The translations under genes and the position numbers were made by a program. A stretch of 10,060 bases of DNA from Bacteroidota bacterium. Lineage in GTDB: Bacteria > Bacteroidota > Bacteroidia > Chitinophagales > Chitinophagaceae. Below, piece by piece: positions 1 to 6,313 of this stretch. The notes beneath the pieces are model-generated. The model did no database searches. It saw nothing but the letters and a program-made list of their open reading frames with translations, and had not been told where the DNA came from. Within the stretch, counting starts at the first letter, position 1, and each line of letters begins with the position of its first letter. The stretch is from contig JAEWWO010000392.1 in the NCBI GenBank assembly GCA_023396345.1, forward strand, positions 1 through 10,060. The letters are read 5' to 3'.

Positions 1-1826
1 GCATCATTCAACGGAAGATGCGATGTATAATTGTGATAAGCCGACAAAGAAAAACCCAAAGGAAATTCTGCATAGAGATTATTAGACCACATCATATCGG
101 GTACTCCTGTTATTTTGTTTCCCGAAAAATCGTTTCCGTCATAATTATATTCATCAAACAAGAAAAAATATTTAGTAAAAGCAGTTCTCAGTTCTAATCT
201 TTTTAAAAATAATTCATCATTTGGTGAAATAATCCTATAATTGGTAAGTAGCTCTATTCCTGTTTGCCTCGTGCCTCCTGCATTTACAAAAAACTCTGCT
301 CCTGCTTCATTTGTTTGTCTTACAATGGCATTCTGTAAGTTGAAGCGAAAAACAGAGGCATCAACAAAGATCTTTCTGTCAAGAGCCTGTAGTCTTAATC
401 CGGTTTCGTAATTCCAGCCGTATTCAGGTTGTAATTCCGTATAAATTTTGTTATCAGAAGGTCTGATTTCGGCTGTTGTGGGAGCCGAGTAACCTTTACT
501 TGCCGTAGCCCGCCAGTTTAATCCCGGATACACTTCATAGTTCGCCGCAAAACGAGGCATCCATTGAGGATTAAAAGAGTTTGCTGCATTGGCATCTTTA
601 AAAAAATATCTATAATAATTCAAACTTATGCCGGATTCCAGTTTTAATTTATCAAACAATTGGAGGGACAGACGATTGAAATAAAAGTGCTGCAAAGTAT
701 TGATATCTGCATGCGACTGTACATCACCCGCATCACCGGAATTATTATCGTAGTTAAATATTTTTGCGTTGGTTTGCGCGCCTTCAGCTCCTATTGTATA
801 TTCCCAGTTTACAGTACTTATTTTTTTATTGGTGAAAACAAAATAAGTTCTCCAGCCGAAAGTAAATTCATCACGAGTTTCGTAATTGGTAATAAACCTG
901 TTGCGATAATCGGCATATCCCGAATACAGAGAAGCAACATGTTGTATATTATCGGCTAAGCGATATTTATTGCTGATTCCTCCAAAATAAAACTTATTAT
1001 CTGTTCCTGTTTTCTGTTCAGCAGAACCCGGCATTGCCGGTGTAGCAGGACGTGCCGCTCTTGGATTTTCCTGCCATTGTTCCTTAGTAAGTCCTCCCGG
1101 TGTTTGATAATTTAGATGTGAAAAAATTCCCAGAAAGTTTAATTCTCCTTTAGGTGAATAATTATACCTATTATTTATATCAGCAAAAATTTTTTCCGTT
1201 CTGCTGTTGTTCCTATAGCCATCGGATTTCTCGTAACTCTGATTTATTCTGAAGGTGTTCTTTCCTTTTTTATTTCTATACAAAACATTCTGTTCTATAG
1301 TACCAAACGATCCCGCTTTTACTTCTGCCTGTAATTTATTTTGATAATCATCAATCTTAGGATTCACAATGATTACCCCTCCGGAGTTTGCTCCAAACAG
1401 GCTTCCATCGGGACCTTTAAGAATTTCTATATTTTCAACAGAACTTCTGCCCAATACATTAAAATAGGTATTTCCTGATGCGTCTGTCAACGGAAAATCT
1501 TTGTAATAGATTTTTACATTTCTTACTCCAAAAGGAGATCTCAATAAGCTTCCACGCAAAGAAATCCGATAGCTCATGGGCGTTCGCTCTTCCATCCTTA
1601 CACCCGGCTGGGCATTCATGGCAGAGAGCAAAGTTTGCGAGGTTAATCGCTGCATTTGTATTGTATCCACAACAGCGACGGCTCCCGTAACGTCCATTAA
1701 CGGTTGATTATTCAGATACCCAACAACGGTAACATCTTGCAATAATGCAGAGTCCGCAGCCTGAGCTTGTGAACGCAACGCAGAAAATAATATAAATATT
1801 AAGAGAATGTACGCCTTTTTATACAT
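1..1826 (-). CDS. TonB-dependent outer-membrane receptor, 3' part missing
   Basis: The minus-strand frame is open from an ATG at 1826 to the left edge, giving 608 codons without a stop, so the gene is cut by the window. Residues 1-23 are a signal peptide (KK, a hydrophobic core, then SQAQA). A TonB-box-like segment LLQDVTVVGY (about 28-37) follows directly, without the carboxypeptidase-regulatory-like domain typical of SusC. The plug covers about 40-160, with QPGVRMEE, ISLRGS and the receptor signature ILKGPDGSLFGANSGG (135-150). The rest has the aromatic, alternating pattern of beta-barrel strands. By family this is an energised outer-membrane importer for ferric chelates, cobalamin or a similar small ligand; the plug resembles FecA-like receptors, but the ligand is unknown. 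Family members are usually about 650-800 residues, so perhaps 50-200 are missing. It is transcribed away from the DUF4834 gene, from its own likely promoter at 1847-1854. Confident of family, unsure of substrate. Confidence 0.9.
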   Translation of the reverse strand, partial: MYKKAYILLIFILFSALRSQAQAADSALLQDVTVVGYLNNQPLMDVTGAVAVVDTIQMQRLTSQTLLSAMNAQPGVRMEERTPMSYRISLRGSLLRSPFGVRNVKIYYKDFPLTDASGNTYFNVLGRSSVENIEILKGPDGSLFGANSGGVIIVNPKIDDYQNKLQAEVKAGSFGTIEQNVLYRNKKGKNTFRINQSYEKSDGYRNNSRTEKIFADINNRYNYSPKGELNFLGIFSHLNYQTPGGLTKEQWQENPRAARPATPAMPGSAEQKTGTDNKFYFGGISNKYRLADNIQHVASLYSGYADYRNRFITNYETRDEFTFGWRTYFVFTNKKISTVNWEYTIGAEGAQTNAKIFNYDNNSGDAGDVQSHADINTLQHFYFNRLSLQLFDKLKLESGISLNYYRYFFKDANAANSFNPQWMPRFAANYEVYPGLNWRATASKGYSAPTTAEIRPSDNKIYTELQPEYGWNYETGLRLQALDRKIFVDASVFRFNLQNAIVRQTNEAGAEFFVNAGGTRQTGIELLTNYRIISPNDELFLKRLELRTAFTKYFFLFDEYNYDGNDFSGNKITGVPDMMWSNNLYAEFPLGFSLSAYHNYTSHLPLND

Positions 1827-1846
1827 CGATTGAGAGGTGATAAGTA

Positions 1847-1854
1847 CAAAAGTA
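1847..1854 (-). promoter_or_regulatory. Putative -7 promoter element of the TonB receptor
   Basis: On the minus strand the bases read TACTTTTG, an exact match to the Bacteroidetes -7 consensus TAnnTTTG. It lies 20 bases before the receptor ATG, so transcription would start near 1842 with a leader of about 16 bases. No convincing TTTG -33 element is seen at the usual spacing, so this rests on the -7 match and its position. Confidence 0.5.
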
Positions 1855-1928
1855 TTATTCAATTCTCTTATTTTCTGTACTCTTTTGTTAATGTTTCCAA
1901 CACTTTTTATTTTCATTTAAAATGAGAT

Positions 1929-1936
1929 TATATTTG
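1929..1936 (+). promoter_or_regulatory. Putative -7 promoter element of the DUF4834 gene
   Basis: TATATTTG matches the Bacteroidetes -7 consensus TAnnTTTG exactly and ends only five bases before the ATG at 1942. Transcription would then start at or within about two bases of the start codon, giving a leaderless or almost leaderless mRNA. It is the only full match between 1827 and 1941 on this strand. The -33 region is only T-rich. Both divergent promoters continue as TTTGTACT just past the -7 box. Confidence 0.45.
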
Positions 1937-1941
1937 TACTC

Positions 1942-2196
1942 ATGACATATATTCTTTTAGCTATATTGTTTTACTTTGTGTATATATTCACTGTTCGGTT
2001 CGTAATTCCGATAGTGCGCAATACAAATGAAATTAAAAGAAGAATGCGCGATATGCAATCACAGCAATCGGAATATGCACGACAAAGAAGAGCAGGTGAA
2101 ACCAATGTTTATACAGAAGATGCCTCTTCTTCTGAAGAGTCTTATGCAGACAAAGGAGAGTATATTGAATTTGAAGAAATAAAAGATAAAAAGTAG
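1942..2196 (+). CDS. Small single-pass membrane protein, DUF4834 family
   Basis: This 84-residue protein starts with an uncleaved hydrophobic segment (about residues 2-24, rich in Ile, Leu, Phe, Tyr and Val) ending in VIPIVRNTNE. A basic, probably helical stretch with many Gln and Arg follows (26-50, including RRMRDMQSQQ), then a Ser/Glu-rich linker. It ends in an acidic motif, GEYIEFEEIKD (72-82). The transmembrane start, the Arg-rich helix and the C-terminal GEYxxFEEI motif fit the DUF4834 family of Bacteroidetes, whose function is not known to me. The basic side after the membrane segment suggests that the tail faces the cytoplasm. The start at 1942 is preferred because the next Met (residue 35) would remove the membrane segment. 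The gene diverges from the TonB receptor and converges on the HAD gene, with one base between the two stop codons. Confidence 0.8.
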   Translation: MTYILLAILFYFVYIFTVRFVIPIVRNTNEIKRRMRDMQSQQSEYARQRRAGETNVYTEDASSSEESYADKGEYIEFEEIKDKK

Positions 2197-2197
2197 A

Positions 2198-2809
2198 CTA
2201 CAAACCTAACTCATTTATTTTGGCGGGTTTTTTTAGAAAGATTGTCTGCAAGCCTACATGTTCAGCCCCTTTAATATTTACCTCTGTATCATCTATAAAC
2301 AATGTTTCTGCGGGTATGAGCTTTTGTTCGTCAATAATTGCCTGAAAACTTTCGGGTGTGGGCTTTCTCAGTTGCAGAGTATGGGAATAGTACGCCTTTA
2401 TAAAAACATCATCCAATAGCATATTGTAGTGCTTAAAAAATTTGGGGATAAATGCATCGTAATGAATTTGATTGGTGTTAGAAAATAAAAAAACATTGTA
2501 CTTGTCTTTTATGGAAAACAGCCAGTCGACCGCTTCCGGAAAATAATCGCCCAGCATAGCATTCCAGGCGGTTGTAATTTCTTGGTCGGATAAGTTGCTG
2601 TTGGTTTCTTTTCTGAAGCCATCAAAAAAAACATCCGGAGAAATTAATCCTTTCTCCAGATCTGAGAACAAGGGATTGGAATGATGCTGCATAAAGTAAT
2701 CATCAAAATTTAAAATACCAAGACTTTCAAAAACCTCTTTAGTGCGTAAATAATTAACATCAATAAAAACACCGCCTAAATCGAATATGATATTTTTAAT
2801 TTTCTCCAT
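2198..2809 (-). CDS. HAD-superfamily (subfamily IA) phosphatase, YihX-like
   Basis: This 203-residue soluble protein carries all four HAD motifs. Motif I is IIFDLGGVFID, with the nucleophile Asp10; position 12 is Gly instead of the usual general-acid Asp, as in the DLGG/DLGN subgroup. Motif II is LFSNTNQ with Ser110, motif III is RKPTPESF with Lys149, and motif IV is FIDDTEVNIKGA with Asp173 and Asp174. Residues about 18-90 form the helical C1 cap. Length and motifs resemble E. coli YihX, a glucose-1-phosphate phosphatase, and related sugar-phosphate or nucleotide phosphatases. The exact substrate cannot be read from sequence. The enzyme should be cytoplasmic and Mg-dependent. The 3' end abuts the convergent DUF4834 gene, and the 5' end diverges from the tRNA gene. 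A near-consensus TAnnTTTG box lies at 2825-2832. Nothing links it functionally to the Sus operon. Confidence 0.88.
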   Translation of the reverse strand: MEKIKNIIFDLGGVFIDVNYLRTKEVFESLGILNFDDYFMQHHSNPLFSDLEKGLISPDVFFDGFRKETNSNLSDQEITTAWNAMLGDYFPEAVDWLFSIKDKYNVFLFSNTNQIHYDAFIPKFFKHYNMLLDDVFIKAYYSHTLQLRKPTPESFQAIIDEQKLIPAETLFIDDTEVNIKGAEHVGLQTIFLKKPAKINELGL

Positions 2810-2824
2810 TACATAAATTTTGCC

Positions 2825-2832
2825 CGAAAATA
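2825..2832 (-). promoter_or_regulatory. Possible -7 element of the HAD phosphatase gene
   Basis: The minus strand reads TATTTTCG, seven of eight positions of TAnnTTTG, 15 bases before the HAD start codon. No -33 element is evident. It would form a back-to-back pair with the tRNA promoter at 2857-2864. Confidence 0.3.
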
Positions 2833-2856
2833 AATGTTTTAATTTGAATATTTCAT

Positions 2857-2864
2857 TAACTTTG
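2857..2864 (+). promoter_or_regulatory. Putative -7 promoter element of the tRNA gene
   Basis: TAACTTTG, inside ATTAACTTTGCA, is an exact match to the Bacteroidetes -7 consensus TAnnTTTG. It sits 39 bases before the first tRNA base, so the precursor would have a 5' leader of about 35 bases for RNase P to remove. The -33 region (TGTTTT at 2835-2840) is only a weak match. Confidence 0.6.
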
Positions 2865-2903
2865 CAGTCCTCGAATTTTTAAATATAACTATTTTAAAAT
2901 TCC

Positions 2904-2977
2904 GGGCCTATAGCTCAGCTGGTTAGAGCACCTGACTCATAATCAGGTGGTCCCTGGTTCAAGTCCAGGTGGGCCCA
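2904..2977 (+). tRNA. tRNA with anticodon CAT, probably tRNA-Ile2 (AUA reading)
   Basis: A full cloverleaf can be drawn. The acceptor GGGCCTA (2904-2910) pairs with TGGGCCC (2970-2976) with one G-T pair, and the discriminator is A2977. The D stem is GCTC/GAGC. The anticodon stem CCTGA/TCAGG encloses loop CTCATAA with anticodon CAT at 2938-2940. The T stem CCTGG/CCAGG encloses TTCAAGT. CCA is not encoded. CAT anticodons occur in initiator Met, elongator Met and Ile2 tRNAs. The initiator is excluded because the first acceptor pair is a normal G-C and the anticodon stem lacks the three G-C pairs. The variable and T arms (GGTCCCTGGTTCAAGTCCAG) strongly resemble E. coli tRNA-Ile2, whose C34 is converted to lysidine by TilS. 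Elongator Met remains possible. Confidence 0.95.
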
Positions 2978-2985
2978 CAAAAATC

Positions 2986-3021
2986 AAGCAGTTACTTTTT
3001 TAAAAATGTAACTGCTTTTTT
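2986..3021 (+). terminator. Rho-independent terminator after the tRNA, possibly bidirectional
   Basis: AAGCAGTTAC (2986-2995) and GTAACTGCTT (3008-3017) are perfect inverted repeats of 10 bp around a 12-base T/A loop. Six T residues (3016-3021) run off the stem on the plus strand. It starts nine bases after the tRNA. On the minus strand the same stem is followed by GATTTTTG, so it could also stop transcripts of the convergent Sus operon, which ends at 3264. Confidence 0.8.
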
Positions 3022-3263
3022 ATTTGATACATCTAATTTTAACAATAGCTGGCAAACATTCTCTTTTAATTCAGTATTATAGCATAAAAGACCCTTTTGA
3101 GTAAATATTACTTATTACCGCTATCTAATCCTCAAACTGTGACCACTAAGCAAAAGTACAGCGACAGCCAGAATGACAACCGTTCGGTAAATACCGAAAC
3201 ACTAAAACCGTTTTTGTTGTAGAATGCAATGAAGGATTTGATGGCACTAACCACACTTTTTCA
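3022..3263. other. Intergenic stretch without a supported gene
   Basis: I see no gene here. It would be the 3' untranslated region of the Sus operon if that operon ends at the hairpin 2986-3017. It contains a 7-bp perfect palindrome, TTCGGTA-AA-TACCGAA (3183-3198), without a T tract and with a two-base loop, so it is not a convincing terminator. A small AAAAG-ACC-CTTTT hairpin lies at 3086-3098. Past the tandem stops of the lipoprotein gene (TAG, TGA) the same frame is open for 42 codons to a TGA at 3132-3134. There is no Met start and no recognised domain, so I do not call it coding. Confidence 0.5.
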
Positions 3264-4157
3264 CTATCTAACCTGCATTTCTACCCGTTCTTTCATCGTA
3301 TTTGTAACCTTTCCGATTGTATATTTATATGATAGGAGAAATACATTTGTCCTTCTCCCGTAAGCTTCTTCAATTTTAAATATGTTTGGATACAATGGGT
3401 CGCCATCAAGTTGAGTTACTTCAAGACCCTTATACGATTTGACAGTTACCTTGTTGTTTTCATCAATTTCAAGTATTAGAGAAGTTTTATTAATAGCTGC
3501 TTCGTTCGGCTGGAAAGTTTCATTTCCCGCTATCATACGGACACTGTTATAAGTAAGCGGAAACAACTCCTTGTTGGCAGCAGTAGGCATATTATTAATT
3601 AATCCTGTCATTGTATAAAATGAGTTCTCTGCTTGTGAAGCATAGTCGTTCTTAATAAGTACCTGAAAAAGTATTGTTTTTTTCTTTGGATTTACTTCAA
3701 CATCTGAAGCTCCTTTAGCATTTAAGGATATAAAATAACTCGAATCCGGAGACAAACCGTCCGGATACAACTTAATCATTGTTCTGCCTGTACGCTCCCC
3801 TGCTTTGATTATAATTTTGTTATCTGCAATTTCATACCTGTTTTTGGGAAGCTGTTTTGCATACATGCTCTCGTTTGCGTCGAACTGGGACCAATTATAT
3901 ATGTTAAGCGGCTCTTCATCTTCTTCCAATTCTATAACTAAGTCTTTCTGCGGAGCATGAGTACCTCCGACGGAAGCAGCTATATATCCGATTTCTTCTT
4001 CTCCTGTCAACTGAACGATTTCTTCAAAAATATTATTCGGATCTTTGCTAATCAAAGCTACCTGATTTTTATACATTTCTTTTTCGAATATATCGTTTTT
4101 TTTGCATGATGTATAAATTATAAGAAGGAACACTGTGGTTATACAAGTTAATTTCAT
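3264..4157 (-). CDS. Surface lipoprotein with DUF1735 and DUF4361 domains (likely glycan-binding)
   Basis: This 297-residue protein begins with a lipoprotein signal peptide; Cys18 (YTSCKKND) is the probable lipidation site, though Tyr at -3 is not ideal. Residues about 25-170 match the DUF1735 pattern: EKEMYKNQVALIS, then a Cys-free beta domain with LPKNRYEIADNKIIIKAGER (103-122) and the conserved-looking LSPDSSYFISL (135-145). Residues about 178-297 fit DUF4361, ending in the beta strands LLSYKYTIG and VEMQVR. Proteins with this layout are found beside SusC/SusD pairs and are taken to be outer-membrane glycan-binding lipoproteins in the position of SusE/SusF. That role is inferred from family and context, and no ligand residue can be named. 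It is the last gene of the operon, 62 bases after SusD, and ends in tandem stops TAG TGA. Confidence 0.85.
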   Translation of the reverse strand: MKLTCITTVFLLIIYTSCKKNDIFEKEMYKNQVALISKDPNNIFEEIVQLTGEEEIGYIAASVGGTHAPQKDLVIELEEDEEPLNIYNWSQFDANESMYAKQLPKNRYEIADNKIIIKAGERTGRTMIKLYPDGLSPDSSYFISLNAKGASDVEVNPKKKTILFQVLIKNDYASQAENSFYTMTGLINNMPTAANKELFPLTYNSVRMIAGNETFQPNEAAINKTSLILEIDENNKVTVKSYKGLEVTQLDGDPLYPNIFKIEEAYGRRTNVFLLSYKYTIGKVTNTMKERVEMQVR

Positions 4158-4219
4158 ATATTAATATTTAAATGTAAAACGAAATGTATTTTATTGCTGT
4201 TTATTTCTTATTTTTTTAA

Positions 4220-6289
4220 TTAATTGTAACCGGGATTTTGGTCCAAAGAAGGCAGTCTGCGCATTTCTGAACGGGGTATAGGCACCCAAACAAGTTTCTT
4301 GTCTACAATGCGTTTAAGAAATGACGAGGTAGCCGGTATAGTACGTCTGTAGTAGCTTTCTTTATCTGCACCGTCTGGATTCATTCCGCGAATAGGTTCG
4401 CGCTCTGTTTCTTCGTAAATACCCCATCGGCGCACATCGTAAAAGCGTCTGTTTTCCCATAAAAATTCAACCATGCGTTCTCTTTCTATTTGTTTTTGAA
4501 CTATGGCAACGTTACTGACTTCAGTATCGGATAAGCCGGGAAGACCTGCACGGTAACGTACATTGTTAAAAGCTTTTTTTATTTCTTCGGCATTGCGACT
4601 AAGCGTATAAGTTGCTTCACCGATATTCACATTATGCGTACCTGTTAAATTGTTGAGTGCTTCTGCATATGAAAGGAGGATTTCTGCATAGCGTATAATA
4701 GGATAAGTTTTAGAAATATGTCGTGCACCCGTACCGGTAAAAGCATCATAAGGATGGTTAAATTTTTTGATTACATAGCCAGTAATAGGATAATTAGGAG
4801 ATGTAGCGCTTACGCCTCCTCTCCCGTCAACTGCCTGATAATAATACTTAGCTGTATGGTTGTTGAGTGTTGTACTTGACATTGCCTGCCACACAGCCTC
4901 ATTAAATCCAATAGACGCATAAAATCTCATTTCACGATTAGCATACATTTTAAAGACACCCGCATTTAACGGATATCCGGAGAATGATATTGGTTTTTCC
5001 GTGAATAAGTCATCAAAAGTTCCGCCGGAAGGAAGATCTGCCACTGTTTCGAAATAAGTGCTGCCCCGGGCTTCTTCTTTTGTGCGGCCATCTGACATAA
5101 GATAAGCATCAACTACTTTTTGCGTTACAGAAAACCTGCCCCAACCTCCTAAAGTTGGAGGCATTGAGCCTCTGCTGATAGGCTCCACCATATAATCTGT
5201 ATTTCTGCCCCAAATTAGCTCTTTATTGATAGCGGCTACTGACTCTCCTGTAAAAATATCAGAATACGACCTAAGCGCATCAATTCCAGAAGCTCCATCC
5301 GGATATGTATTATAGAAAGACGGATCGGATGTAACACCCTCGGGAAGAGCAGGTGTTCTTTCGTCTGACGGCACAGTATAAAGTTCATATAGTCCCATGT
5401 CCATTACTCTTTTTGCTGCCGCCGCAGCTACCGCCCAGCGACTTTCGTCGAATTCTTGTGACACATAGTTTACATTATCTGTAGAGCGTTTCCAGTTGCC
5501 GAAATAAGACCTGGCAGACGGACCTCCGTTAAATAACGGGCTGGCATGTATTAGGCGAAGTCTTGCTATTAAAGCATACGCCGCTCCTTTCGTAGGCTTT
5601 CCAAAATCAAGAATACCCACTTCATTTGGCATCAGCGATGCTGCCTTTTCAAACTCAGAACAGATATAATCCATCGCTTCATCAAAAGTAGCCCTTGGTC
5701 TATCATAATATTCGAGTGATTCGTTTGTATTCACAACTTCATCGGCGAGCAATATGGGTGGACCAAAATCTACCAGCAAATTATAATATGCGTAAGCGCG
5801 AATAAACCGTGTATATCCTTCAATACGGAGCCTGTCTACAGTGCTCAGATCCCTCGGCATATCCATGTTTTGGAGAATAGAATTGCACTTACGTATTATT
5901 TTATAATATCTGCCCCACTGGTTTAGATTGCCGTGAGGGCCTCCTCCGGATCCGTAAAAATCTGGTGTTATATTTCCTGTAATGAAGTCCATTCCGTAAT
6001 ATACGTTGGATGATCCACCTCCCGTTAAGCCATTAATTCCTTCGTCTGTAGCCATAGGTCCCGGAGTGTAGCCAAAGCGAATTGTATTGGATTCATCAGG
6101 AAACATAGCTGCTGCACCCCACATATAAGCTTCCATATATCGGGCATTGGCAAATGCTGAGTCTATATTGAATTCATCGTCAAAATAATTGCCAATATCT
6201 AAATAACGTTTACACGATGCCCCCATCAAAACCAATTGAGCAATAAAGACGAAAAGTGATATTTTTTTTATGATAGTTAAGGCTCTCAT
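4220..6289 (-). CDS. SusD/RagB-family outer-membrane lipoprotein
   Basis: This 689-residue lipoprotein has a basic, hydrophobic signal ending in LMGASC, with Cys26 as the lipidated residue. Family hallmarks appear in order. The N-terminal TPR-like helices carry YYKIIRKCNSIL (128-139) and RFIRAYAYYNLLVDFGPPIL (161-180). They are followed by RYAEILLSYAEA (533-544) and IERERMVEFLWENRRF (601-616) with YDVRRWG after it. The C-terminal signature is VPIPRSEMRRLPSLDQNPGY (669-688). SusD proteins sit on the extracellular face of SusC as a hinged lid and present ligand to the channel. The protein is longer than SusD itself (about 550) because of loops in the middle and C-terminal half, as in other large members. 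It starts 24 bases after SusC, so translation is probably coupled to the same mRNA. The family is certain; the ligand is unknown. Confidence 0.97.
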   Translation of the reverse strand: MRALTIIKKISLFVFIAQLVLMGASCKRYLDIGNYFDDEFNIDSAFANARYMEAYMWGAAAMFPDESNTIRFGYTPGPMATDEGINGLTGGGSSNVYYGMDFITGNITPDFYGSGGGPHGNLNQWGRYYKIIRKCNSILQNMDMPRDLSTVDRLRIEGYTRFIRAYAYYNLLVDFGPPILLADEVVNTNESLEYYDRPRATFDEAMDYICSEFEKAASLMPNEVGILDFGKPTKGAAYALIARLRLIHASPLFNGGPSARSYFGNWKRSTDNVNYVSQEFDESRWAVAAAAAKRVMDMGLYELYTVPSDERTPALPEGVTSDPSFYNTYPDGASGIDALRSYSDIFTGESVAAINKELIWGRNTDYMVEPISRGSMPPTLGGWGRFSVTQKVVDAYLMSDGRTKEEARGSTYFETVADLPSGGTFDDLFTEKPISFSGYPLNAGVFKMYANREMRFYASIGFNEAVWQAMSSTTLNNHTAKYYYQAVDGRGGVSATSPNYPITGYVIKKFNHPYDAFTGTGARHISKTYPIIRYAEILLSYAEALNNLTGTHNVNIGEATYTLSRNAEEIKKAFNNVRYRAGLPGLSDTEVSNVAIVQKQIERERMVEFLWENRRFYDVRRWGIYEETEREPIRGMNPDGADKESYYRRTIPATSSFLKRIVDKKLVWVPIPRSEMRRLPSLDQNPGYN

Positions 6290-6313
6290 ATAATAGTTTA
6301 TTTTTCTGTAGTA

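Noticed and set aside
660..959. Plus-strand open frame of 99 codons
   Set aside because: It lies antisense inside the barrel region of the TonB receptor, whose frame is fully open and shows family motifs; the frame has no domain of its own.
1478..1690. Plus-strand open frame of 70 codons
   Set aside because: Antisense shadow of the receptor plug region.
2955..2977. tRNA 3' end as a phage or element attachment site
   Set aside because: No second copy of the tRNA end and no integrase gene are seen in the window.
3183..3198. Palindrome as the Sus operon terminator
   Set aside because: The two-base loop is too tight and there is no T tract after it on the minus strand.
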